A stretch of 20,283 bases of DNA, taken from DATMYQ01 sp035560935. GTDB taxonomy: Bacteria; Bacillota; Negativicutes; Sporomusales; Sporomusaceae. The stretch covers positions 1-20,283 of the forward strand of contig DATMYQ010000280.1 of NCBI GenBank assembly GCA_035560935.1, read 5' to 3'. The notes beneath the pieces are model-generated. The model saw only the letters and a list, made by a program, of their open reading frames with translations. It searched no databases and had not been told where the DNA came from. Below are positions 7,759-14,898 of this stretch, piece by piece. Position 1 is the first letter of the stretch. The number at the start of each line of letters is the position of its first letter. A program made the translations under genes and the position numbers.

Positions 7759-8385
7759 ATGTTGATACAAATGAAGCTGAGCGACTTTCTGGCAGAACTG
7801 GGTTCCGATTCACCGGCGCCGGGCGGCGGCAGTATTTCCGCGCTGGCAGGAGCGCTGGGCGGCGCCCTGACTTCAATGGTCTGCCGGCTGACCGTCGGCA
7901 ACGACAAATATGCCCATGTTCAGAAAGAAATCGAAACCATTCTGCCGCAGGCCGATGAACTGGCCGGCAGCCTGGCCCGTTATGTGGATGCGGACACGGC
8001 CGCCTTTAACAAGGTAATGGCCGCCTACAAGCTCCCCAAAGCAACCGACGCGGAAAAAGAGAGCCGCAGTGAGGCCATTCAGCAAGCCATGGTCGCGGCC
8101 ACCCATCTGCCGTTGACCGTTGCCACCAGTTGCCTGAAAGTCCTGTCCCTGGCAGTGCGGATACTGGCCATCGGCAACAGCAACGCCGCCAGCGACGCCT
8201 CGGTTTCCGGGCTTATGGCCCACGCCGGTTTGCACGGTGCGCTGTACAACGTGAAAATTAATCTGGGCAGTATAAAAGACCCGGCCATTCAACAGGATAT
8301 CCAGACAAAAATGGCCGACATCCTCCGGGAAGACGAACGTCTTCACCACGAACTGCTGGCCGCTGCCCATAAAGTAATCGGATAA
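7759..8385 (+). CDS. fchA: Formimidoyltetrahydrofolate cyclodeaminase
   Basis: This enzyme converts 5-formimidoyl-tetrahydrofolate to 5,10-methenyl-tetrahydrofolate and ammonia, so that the one-carbon unit from histidine breakdown enters the folate pool. The 208-residue protein matches the stand-alone cyclodeaminase family (C-terminal half of animal FTCD). It opens with MKLSDFLAELGSDSPAPGGG, the family hallmark, followed by SISALAGALGGALTSMV; SNAASDASVSG in the C-terminal half is also typical. The frame is open from 7714, inside urocanase, but AAAGG 8 bases before the ATG at 7759 fixes the start. It is the last gene of the hutU operon, with a strong terminator 12 bases downstream. The partner formimidoyltransferase is not in this window, so it must be encoded elsewhere or be absent. 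Confidence 0.92.
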   Translation: MLIQMKLSDFLAELGSDSPAPGGGSISALAGALGGALTSMVCRLTVGNDKYAHVQKEIETILPQADELAGSLARYVDADTAAFNKVMAAYKLPKATDAEKESRSEAIQQAMVAATHLPLTVATSCLKVLSLAVRILAIGNSNAASDASVSGLMAHAGLHGALYNVKINLGSIKDPAIQQDIQTKMADILREDERLHHELLAAAHKVIG

Positions 8386-8396
8386 ATCTTCCCACT

Positions 8397-8437
8397 AAAA
8401 AGGACGGAGCTCAAGCCAATGAGCATCCGTCCTTTTT
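8397..8437. terminator. Bidirectional terminator between fchA and the efflux operon
   Basis: AAAAAGGACGGA (8397-8408) and TCCGTCCTTTTT (8426-8437) form a perfect 12-bp stem, extended inward by GCTC/GAGC past one bulged A. A-tracts and T-tracts on both sides let it work on either strand. It ends the hutU-fchA transcript from the left and the acrAB transcript from the right. Confidence 0.88.
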
Positions 8438-8458
8438 GCGCTTCTTTTTTGGAAAAAA

Positions 8459-11400
8459 CTATCGATGAAGAATTCCTGCCAATAGCGCGTTTAAACGTTT
8501 GACGCTATCGCGCAACCAATAGTTTTTGGCGGTGATCGTTTCGACCACTACGAACAAGACTGGAATCAGAAAAATTCCTAAAGTGGTGGCCATCAGCATC
8601 CCGCCCACAACCGTTGTTCCCATGGCGTTTCGGGCACCGGCGCCGGCGCCCGAGGCAATCGCCAGCGGAACGCAACCGATAATGAAAGCCAAGGAAGTCA
8701 TCAGAATCGGACGCAAACGGATTTTGGCGGCCTCAATCGCGGCCGGCACCGGTTCCATCCCCTTATCCACCCGGACTTTGGCAAATTCAACGATCAATAT
8801 GGCGTTTTTTGCCGCCAGACCGATCAGCATCACCAGTCCGATCTGCATATAGACGCTGTTCTCCAGATTGCTGACATACTGGAAGAGGAAAGCGCCAAAC
8901 AGTCCGGTCGGCACCGTGAGGAGAACGGCAAAGGGCACGCTCCAGCTTTCGTACAGCGCCGCCAGACACAGGAACACAAAGACCAGCGCCAGACCAAATA
9001 CCACCGGCGCCCGGTTACCGGAAATTTTTTCTTCCCGGCTTTGACCGGACCATTCATACGTGTAACCGGTCGGCAGAGTTTGCGCCGCCACTTCTTCCAG
9101 GGCCGCCATCGCCTGACCCGAGCTGTAGCCGCTGGCCGGACTGCCGTTGATCTTAACCGCTTTCACGCCGTTGAAGCGGGTAATAACCGAGGGAGCGCTG
9201 ACTTTTTTGGGAGTAACCAAAGTATTCAAGGGCACCATCGTGTTACTGGAGTTTTTCACGAACAGATACCGCATCGCATCCGCATCTTTGCGGAACGGCG
9301 TTTCCGCCTGGACAATCACTTTGTAGGTACGGCCAAATTTATTGAAGTCATTGACCTGCGAGCCGCCGAGAAATACCTGCAGCGCCGTAAACACGTCATC
9401 CAGCGCCACGCCCATTTTTTCGGTTTTTTCCCGGTCCACCACAAACTCGTACCCCGGAGTGTTCGCCTTAAAGTTGGAAGCAACCGAGCCAATTTCCGGA
9501 CGTTGCTGCGCCGCAGCGACAAATTTCTGCGCCATGTCGTCCAGGGCGCTGAGCGAGCCACCGGCCCGGTCTTCCAGCATCAGCGTGAACCCGCCCACCA
9601 TACCCAGTCCGGGCAGGGCCGGCGGGGCAAAGGCGATAACAGAGCCTTCCTTTAGATGAGATCCTTGCATAAAGGTTTGGCCGATTTCTGCTTTTACCTT
9701 TAATTCCGCTTTTTCTCTGTCCGCCCACGGAGCCAGCGAGACAAACATCGCGCCGGTATTGGGCTTGGTTCCTCCGCCGAGTAAATCCAGTCCGGATATA
9801 GACATCACGTTGGCGACACCCGCCTGCCCCCTAACGGTTTCAGTAAAGTTTTTCATTACTTGATTCGTCCGGGTTGAACTGGCTGCTTCCGGCAGTGATA
9901 CGGAAGTGATGTAATATCCCTGATCTTCATCCGGTACGAAAGAAGACGGCACCAGCTTATACAGACCGCCCAGCAGGATCAGCACCACGCCCAGCAATAG
10001 CATGCACAAGCGGGTCTTGCCGATCAGAAGCTTCAGGCCGCTGCCATAGCTTTCTGTTTTCCGTTCAAACCAGTTGTTAAAGGCTGCAAAGAAGCGGCCG
10101 AGTGCGCCGGTATGAGCCGTGGGATCATAGGGTTTGAGCAGCAGGGTGCACAGGGCCGGGGTCAGCGACAGCGCAATCAGGGCCGACAGCGCCATGGAGA
10201 CCGCGATGGTCAGCGCAAACTGTTTATACAAAACCCCCATCATTCCGCCGAAAAAAGCCACCGGGATGAATACCGACGCCAGTACAAAGGCGATGGCCAC
10301 CACCGGTCCGGAAACTTCATCCATGGCCCGCCGGGTCGCATCCAGCGGCGAAAGTCCCGAATAGCGCATATGATGCTCCACCGCTTCAATGACCACGATG
10401 GCATCGTCCACCACCAGGCCGATGGCCAAAACCATCGCAAACAGGGTCAGCGTATTGATGGTAAATCCTAAAACAACAAAGGCCCCAAAGGTACCTACCA
10501 GAGATACCGGTATCGCCAGCAAAGGAATCAGCGTCGCCCGCCAGCTCTGCAAAAACAGAAAGACCACCAGGACCACCAATAGCAGCGCCTCGCTGAAGGT
10601 TTTCGCCACTTCGATCATTGATTCGCGGACAAAGTCGGTATTGTCCACCACTACTTTATATTTCATGCCCGTGGGGAAATTTTTCGCTGCTTCTTCCAAA
10701 ACTTTCTTGACGTTGCTGATCGTCTCCAGTGCATTGGCGTCGCTGGTCAGTTTGACGGCAAAGCCGGCGCTGGGATGCCCGTTTAAGAGACTTTCATAAT
10801 TATAGTCTTTACTGCCCATCTCCACCCTAGCCACATCTTTCAGGCGAATAAAGGACCCGTCGGATTTAGCCAGGACAATAATGTTCTCAAACTCCTTGGC
10901 ATCTGTGAGACGGCCCTGCACCTTGGCAGTATACTGAAAATCCTGGTCGGAATCCACTGGCCGCTTGCCCAGAGCACCGGCTGGGGCCTGGACGTTCTGT
11001 TTTTCAATGGCCGACGTCACATCGCTGGCGGCAATGCTCAGCTGCGCCATCTTTTCCGGCTGCAGCCAGATCCGCATGCTGTAATCGGAGCCAAACTCCG
11101 ATACTTCGCCGACCCCTTTGACCCGTTTGATATCATCCAGAATGTAGATACTGCCGTAATTTTTTAAAAAATTGGTGCTGTACGAGTCATTGTCCGACCA
11201 AAAGTTGAAAATCAGGGCCATGTCCTGCGAAGACTTCCGCGTGGTAACACCGGTTGTCTGCACGCTGCTCGGCAGGGATGCAGTCGCTTCCGCCACCCGG
11301 TTCTGCGTCTGCACCGCCGCCGTGTCCGCGTCTTTGCCCGATTCGAACTGCACGCTGAGTGAATAGGAGCCGGCGTCGGTGCTGGTCGAGGACATCGACA

Positions 11401-11626
11401 CCATACCTTCCACGCCGTTGACCTGCTGTTCAATGATCTGAGCGATGGTCTGATCCACGACCTCGGCATTCGCCCCCTGGTAACTGGTGCTGACCGAAAT
11501 CGTCGGCGGCGAAATCTGCGGATACTGGGCCACCGGCAGGCTAAAGGCGGCAATCCCGCCCACAATGGTAATCAGAATGGACAGTACAATGGCAAATATG
11601 GGCCGATCGATAAAAAATTTAGCCAT
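8459..11626 (-). CDS. RND multidrug efflux pump, AcrB/MexB (HAE1) type
   Basis: This is the inner-membrane proton-driven pump of a tripartite efflux complex, exporting hydrophobic drugs or solvents across the cell envelope. Its 1055 residues match AcrB/MexB length. It begins MAKFFIDRPIFAIVLSIL (helix 1), followed by the porter-domain sequence SLPVAQYPQISPP. Both transmembrane acidic residues of the proton relay are present in helix 4 (IGLVVDDAIVVIEAVE), as is the paired lysine in helix 10 (LAAKNAILIVEFAK). GVPLAIASGAGAGARNA-type motifs appear near the C-terminus (CVPLAIASGAGAGARNAMGT). GGGAGGA precedes the ATG, and only 10 bases separate it from the membrane fusion protein gene upstream. No outer-membrane channel gene follows. 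Orthology to a specific named pump cannot be judged by eye. Confidence 0.95.
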   Translation of the reverse strand: MAKFFIDRPIFAIVLSILITIVGGIAAFSLPVAQYPQISPPTISVSTSYQGANAEVVDQTIAQIIEQQVNGVEGMVSMSSTSTDAGSYSLSVQFESGKDADTAAVQTQNRVAEATASLPSSVQTTGVTTRKSSQDMALIFNFWSDNDSYSTNFLKNYGSIYILDDIKRVKGVGEVSEFGSDYSMRIWLQPEKMAQLSIAASDVTSAIEKQNVQAPAGALGKRPVDSDQDFQYTAKVQGRLTDAKEFENIIVLAKSDGSFIRLKDVARVEMGSKDYNYESLLNGHPSAGFAVKLTSDANALETISNVKKVLEEAAKNFPTGMKYKVVVDNTDFVRESMIEVAKTFSEALLLVVLVVFLFLQSWRATLIPLLAIPVSLVGTFGAFVVLGFTINTLTLFAMVLAIGLVVDDAIVVIEAVEHHMRYSGLSPLDATRRAMDEVSGPVVAIAFVLASVFIPVAFFGGMMGVLYKQFALTIAVSMALSALIALSLTPALCTLLLKPYDPTAHTGALGRFFAAFNNWFERKTESYGSGLKLLIGKTRLCMLLLGVVLILLGGLYKLVPSSFVPDEDQGYYITSVSLPEAASSTRTNQVMKNFTETVRGQAGVANVMSISGLDLLGGGTKPNTGAMFVSLAPWADREKAELKVKAEIGQTFMQGSHLKEGSVIAFAPPALPGLGMVGGFTLMLEDRAGGSLSALDDMAQKFVAAAQQRPEIGSVASNFKANTPGYEFVVDREKTEKMGVALDDVFTALQVFLGGSQVNDFNKFGRTYKVIVQAETPFRKDADAMRYLFVKNSSNTMVPLNTLVTPKKVSAPSVITRFNGVKAVKINGSPASGYSSGQAMAALEEVAAQTLPTGYTYEWSGQSREEKISGNRAPVVFGLALVFVFLCLAALYESWSVPFAVLLTVPTGLFGAFLFQYVSNLENSVYMQIGLVMLIGLAAKNAILIVEFAKVRVDKGMEPVPAAIEAAKIRLRPILMTSLAFIIGCVPLAIASGAGAGARNAMGTTVVGGMLMATTLGIFLIPVLFVVVETITAKNYWLRDSVKRLNALLAGILHR

Positions 11627-11636
11627 AGTATCCTCC

Positions 11637-12806
11637 CTATTGCTTCGCCGGAGTCTGCAAATCGTCCGGTTTGATCATGGTTACATTTAACAACGCGCCC
11701 TGTTTTGCCTTATCGATGCCTTCCACCACAACACGTTCACCGGGAGTCAGGCCTTCGGTCACAATCCACATTCCGCCGACTTTTTCGCCCATTTTCACCT
11801 GCCGGCTTTCCGCCCGGTTGTCCGCGGTAACGACCGTCACGAATGTACTATCCAACAGCTCTTTGACCGCCCGCTGGGGAACCAGCAGCGCCCCCCGGCG
11901 CACTTCTCCCTGCGCGATGATTTTGGCAAACATGCCGGGCAACAAAAAGTTCTTCGGATTGCCGAACGCCGCTTTGATCGTAATGGTTCCCGTCGTGTCG
12001 CTCAATCCTTTGTCGATTTGTTCAATCTTTCCGGCCAGAGGATATTCCGAACCGTCACTAAGAATGAGTTTTAGATTTTCCCGGATCGTTTCGGACAAGG
12101 AGCCTTCCCCGTTGCGGGCAAATTTGATGTATTCGTTTTCACTGATGCTGAATTGCACCCAGATCGGATCCAGAGAAGATACCGTGGCCATTGTCGTTGA
12201 TCCCGCCGCCACATAAGAACCCAGGCTGACGTCGTTCGTATCGATACGACCGTCCACCGGCGAGACAATCAGCGTATCCTGCTCGTCTTCTATCGCCTGC
12301 TGCAAGCTGGCCTGATTGGCGGCCACCGTCGCCGCACCTTCTTCGGCCTGCGCTTCATAGGAATCTAAAGTTTGCTGAGCGATCCCTTTGACCGCCGCCA
12401 AACTCCGGTACCGTTCCACATCCCGCTGGGTATTGTTCAATGTCGCCTGGGACTTGCTCAGAGTGGCCCGGGCTGAGTTAATCACGGAAAGATATTGTTT
12501 GTTATCGATGCGGAACAACGGCTGGCCCTTATAGACCAGGTCCCCGCCCTTGACCATCTTGGCCACAATGTTACCGGACACTTTGGACATGATTTTCACT
12601 TCATCTTTGGCGGTAACTTTGCCGACAAACTCATAGTTGACCGGAGTATCCTGCTGTATGACCTGCATGGCTTCCACTTCCACCGCCGGCGCCGGCTGGG
12701 CCGCCTGCGTTTTGGCAAACGCGCCGCTGCGTACCGCCGCAAAGCCGATTAACGCGATCATCGCCAGAATTCCCACATACAATTTAGGTGAACGTTTTAT
12801 TATCAT
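11637..12806 (-). CDS. RND periplasmic adaptor (membrane fusion protein), AcrA/MexA type
   Basis: The adaptor links the inner-membrane pump to an outer-membrane channel. The 389-residue protein has an N-terminal membrane anchor (about 8-25, YVGILAMIALIGFAAV) with no lipobox cysteine, so it is probably anchored by this helix rather than by lipid. A lipoyl half-motif (GNIVAKMVKGGDLVYKGQPL), a helical hairpin (about 95-165), the second lipoyl half (LIVSPVDGRIDTNDVSLGSYV) and beta-barrel segments (DPIWVQFSISENEYIKF) follow in family order. The frame is open upstream to 13007, through the operator and into tetR, but AGGAGG stands about 9 bases before the ATG at 12806, which is clearly the start. 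It is the first gene of the acrAB transcript, downstream of tetR. Confidence 0.94.
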   Translation of the reverse strand: MIIKRSPKLYVGILAMIALIGFAAVRSGAFAKTQAAQPAPAVEVEAMQVIQQDTPVNYEFVGKVTAKDEVKIMSKVSGNIVAKMVKGGDLVYKGQPLFRIDNKQYLSVINSARATLSKSQATLNNTQRDVERYRSLAAVKGIAQQTLDSYEAQAEEGAATVAANQASLQQAIEDEQDTLIVSPVDGRIDTNDVSLGSYVAAGSTTMATVSSLDPIWVQFSISENEYIKFARNGEGSLSETIRENLKLILSDGSEYPLAGKIEQIDKGLSDTTGTITIKAAFGNPKNFLLPGMFAKIIAQGEVRRGALLVPQRAVKELLDSTFVTVVTADNRAESRQVKMGEKVGGMWIVTEGLTPGERVVVEGIDKAKQGALLNVTMIKPDDLQTPAKQ

Positions 12807-12895
12807 TTTTTTGCTTCCTCCTGTTATGCTGTACACGAATGGCCGGCACGTCAGTTGACGATCCAACAGACTACAATCCCGCGCCAACTTCCGTC

Positions 12896-12931
12896 GCTCT
12901 CGACATACCAACCAGTCGGTATGTCGAGAGC
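12896..12931. promoter_or_regulatory. Palindromic TetR-type operator in the tetR-acrA gap
   Basis: GCTCTCGACATACC and GGTATGTCGAGAGC are perfect 14-bp inverted arms around an 8-base spacer (AACCAGTC). The inner core ACATACC-N8-GGTATGT is shared with the operator at 13579-13604. It lies about 90 bases before acrA and just downstream of the proposed acrA promoter, where a bound repressor would block transcription. With arms this long it could also fold as a hairpin in RNA, but no T-tract follows. Confidence 0.82.
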
Positions 12932-12945
12932 GGTTTACGACTGCA

Positions 12946-12974
12946 ATTTTCTTAAAAACCACACTTTTTGTTAA
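12946..12974 (-). promoter_or_regulatory. Possible sigma-A promoter for acrAB
   Basis: On the minus strand TTAACA (12974-12969) and GAAAAT (12951-12946) are 17 bases apart, matching five and four consensus bases. The start would fall near 12939, just before the operator. An alternative is TTGCAG (946-941 of the same kilobase) with a -10 inside the operator; either arrangement puts the operator over the start region. Confidence 0.4.
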
Positions 12975-12976
12975 CT

Positions 12977-13570
12977 TTAAGCGTTCGCCGCAAAAACCAT
13001 TTTGCAAAGCGTCTCTAAGACTTTTTCGCGGTGATGCTTGTCTTCATAGCGCACGACCGCGCTTTTATGTCCAATCGCCATCGTGAATACAATCGTTACC
13101 AACGCATCAATATCCAGATCGGCTCTGATTTTTCCGTTTTTCATTTCCCTTTGCAAGCAGTTTCTTATGGCTGCACAGATTTCGGACTGGTCGCTGTAAA
13201 TCCGCTGGAGAGTATCAGGAAACTGGCGGACTACTTCAAAGGCAAAATTATCAAGATTCGTTCGGTTGGCGTCTTTGGCAATCCCGAATACCTCATCCAA
13301 ATAGCCTTCCACTACTTGTTCCACAACCACCATCTGCAAAATCTCATCCAGATTTTTCCCGGTACTAAACAACGTGATCATTTTTGCTTTGATATGACCG
13401 AAGAGGTACTCTACCGCTACTTTCAGCATGTCCTCTTTGCTGGAAAAATAATGATAGATCGCGCCTTTGGTGATTCCTGCTTCCCTGGCTATATCCGTAA
13501 GGGAGACGGATTTGTAGCCACGCAGTAAAAATAAGCGTAATGCCGTATTGATGATATTATCTCTTGTCAT
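12977..13570 (-). CDS. TetR-family repressor of the adjacent efflux operon
   Basis: A 197-residue TetR/AcrR-family regulator. The N-terminal helix-turn-helix is typical: NIINTALRLFLLRGYKSVSL, then TDIAREAGITKGAIYHYFSSKEDML (residues about 25-49). The C-terminal two thirds are the helical ligand and dimer domain, too variable to predict a ligand. The frame is open further upstream, but GGGAGGATGT before the ATG at 13570 sets the start. The gene is transcribed towards acrA with a 170-base gap. Its own promoter (13607-13635) is overlapped by a palindromic operator, and the same palindrome core stands before acrA. This supports repression of both itself and the pump, relieved by a drug or metabolite. 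The regulatory role is inferred from position and site identity. Confidence 0.92.
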   Translation of the reverse strand: MTRDNIINTALRLFLLRGYKSVSLTDIAREAGITKGAIYHYFSSKEDMLKVAVEYLFGHIKAKMITLFSTGKNLDEILQMVVVEQVVEGYLDEVFGIAKDANRTNLDNFAFEVVRQFPDTLQRIYSDQSEICAAIRNCLQREMKNGKIRADLDIDALVTIVFTMAIGHKSAVVRYEDKHHREKVLETLCKMVFAANA

Positions 13571-13578
13571 ACATCCTC

Positions 13579-13604
13579 CCACATACCTACCGGTCGGTAT
13601 GTGG
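13579..13604. promoter_or_regulatory. Palindromic TetR-type operator over the tetR start
   Basis: CCACATACC and GGTATGTGG are perfect 9-bp inverted arms around TACCGGTC. The core ACATACC-TACCGGTC-GGTATGT is nearly palindromic throughout and matches the site at 12896-12931 in both arms and in five of the eight spacer bases or more. It covers the expected tetR transcription start (near 13600), fitting autorepression. Confidence 0.82.
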
Positions 13605-13606
13605 TT

Positions 13607-13635
13607 ATTCTGACATATATTTTTTTTGCTGTCAA
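13607..13635 (-). promoter_or_regulatory. Sigma-A promoter for tetR
   Basis: A perfect TTGACA (minus strand, 13635-13630) stands 17 bases before CAGAAT (13612-13607), which matches four of six -10 bases. The predicted start lies inside the operator at 13579-13604. Confidence 0.65.
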
Positions 13636-13713
13636 TAGTGTATCTCATCAAAAATTCAAACAGCGCTTTAAACCATTCCGGTAAAAGAGTTCCCCCGTCA
13701 GAACAGGGTCTTT

Positions 13714-13769
13714 AAAAAGAGCCCGCGGAAACCGACCAGATAGTGGCCCTAATTTCTGCGGGCTCTTTT
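13714..13769 (-). terminator. Terminator after the ATC-hydrolase-like gene
   Basis: AAAAGAGCCCGC (13715-13726) and GCGGGCTCTTTT (13758-13769) form a 12-bp stem, extended by GGAAA/TTTCT with one G-U pair. On the minus strand the stem ends in a TTTTT run. It lies just past the stop codon at 13787 and insulates the gene from tetR. Confidence 0.82.
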
Positions 13770-13786
13770 CTAATGCAAGCAACGGT

Positions 13787-14602
13787 TTATGACTGGATGT
13801 ATTTCCGCTCTGTATCCCAGTCCTGAAGCACCGGACGACCTTGTTTATAACGAAAATTGCAGTGCCCGTCGCCCCGGGCGATGGTTTGGGTCCGTTCCAA
13901 TCCGCTGCCGTACACCCGACTCTTCAGAAAATCATTCTGACAAATGTAGGGTGCCAGCTCCGGAACGCCTTGCGCCTGAAAATACTTAACCAGCGCGCAC
14001 TCGGTATACTCGATGCCGTAATCAAATCCCTGACCGTCACCCTCAACAAAGGCCGCCACCCAGTTTTCCCGGAATTCCCGCTTCTGGGTCCAGTCCGCCC
14101 ACTCCCGCAGTTCCTGCAGACCGGCCGGGCTGAACATTTTTTCCCGGGCTGCCTGAACCGTGGCTTCCGGCAGGTTTTCCAACTCATGCCGGTTGAGCTC
14201 ATAAATCAGTTTGCTGACTTCTTCCGCAGTTTTCCCCCGGGAACGCAACGCATTATACAAAGCCACGGTCCAGGCGGCCGACAGCAAAAACGGGGTGTCC
14301 CAGTTCTTGTCGCCTCCCACTTCCGGCATCGCCGGTAACTGCTGGCCAAAATGTTCCAGCGCCTGCCGGACAATATTCTGTGTCTGCTGCTCCCCATATT
14401 CCGGTTTCAAAAACTGAGCGGCTCCCTGCAAAACATTTCGGAATTCCTCCAAAAAGAGTGGCCGGTGTTGCAGGTAATAATTGCTTGCTGCTTCCGCCGG
14501 CGTCGCCAGCGCCATCTTTCTGACAACCATCCCACAGGGCAGTACAACCAGCGCCGTCAGCGCCGCATGTTTCAAAAACTCACGCCGGGTTATTGACCTC
14601 AT
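13787..14602 (-). CDS. Tat-exported L-2-amino-thiazoline-4-carboxylate hydrolase-like protein
   Basis: A 271-residue protein with a twin-arginine signal: MRSITRREFLK, a hydrophobic core at about 13-28 and an AEAA-type cleavage region near residue 39. The mature part, especially the C-terminal third, matches the ATC hydrolase family: DYGIEYTECALVKYF, then PELAPYICQNDF, then GLERTQTIARGDGHCNFRYK. Cysteines in TEC, YIC and GHC are the conserved candidates for catalysis or metal binding. Classical members open the thiazoline ring of L-ATC to N-carbamoyl-cysteine in the cytoplasm; here export predicts a role outside the membrane, so the substrate may differ. The frame is open to 14821, but AAGGGGG before the ATG at 14602 and the Tat signal fix the start. 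It diverges from an MFS exporter; any shared function is inference. Confidence 0.8.
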   Translation of the reverse strand: MRSITRREFLKHAALTALVVLPCGMVVRKMALATPAEAASNYYLQHRPLFLEEFRNVLQGAAQFLKPEYGEQQTQNIVRQALEHFGQQLPAMPEVGGDKNWDTPFLLSAAWTVALYNALRSRGKTAEEVSKLIYELNRHELENLPEATVQAAREKMFSPAGLQELREWADWTQKREFRENWVAAFVEGDGQGFDYGIEYTECALVKYFQAQGVPELAPYICQNDFLKSRVYGSGLERTQTIARGDGHCNFRYKQGRPVLQDWDTERKYIQS

Positions 14603-14825
14603 TTGATTTTCCCCCTTTAAACGGAATAAATTCTGCAACCGGAGCAGATTCGCCAGCGGCGATTTGAACCGTTCTCCGTCAATGCATACAGTCCTTTTAC
14701 TATTCTTTCTCCGGCAAAGCCGCAATTCCTTGTAACGGCCCTGCTTTCCTACCGTTCCTTTTCGAATCTCCCCGGACACGTTTTGTGCAAATTGCGAATT
14801 CGTTTCGCACGATTCGAGCACGCTG

Positions 14826-14834
14826 TGTTATAAT
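14826..14834 (+). promoter_or_regulatory. Extended -10 promoter for the MFS gene
   Basis: TGTTATAAT is a full extended -10 element (TGn plus perfect TATAAT). There is no convincing -35 at 16-18 bases, which extended -10 promoters tolerate. Just upstream lies dyad-rich sequence (GCGAATTCG, TTTCGCAC) that might bind a regulator. Confidence 0.6.
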
Positions 14835-14898
14835 GTAATGACGTTATCGGTCTCACCCCTGCTAACGCAAGCGATTACCATTCACAGGAGAATCACCA

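Noticed and set aside
12807..13007. 67-codon N-terminal extension of the AcrA-type adaptor
   Set aside because: It runs through the operator and into the end of tetR. AGGAGG directly before the ATG at 12806, followed by a normal membrane anchor, shows the real start.
13031..13528. 165-codon frame antisense to tetR
   Set aside because: Shadow of a clear TetR gene; no start signals or family similarity.
14603..14821. 73-codon N-terminal extension of the ATC-hydrolase-like protein
   Set aside because: It would bury the twin-arginine signal inside the protein, and a ribosome site stands before the ATG at 14602.
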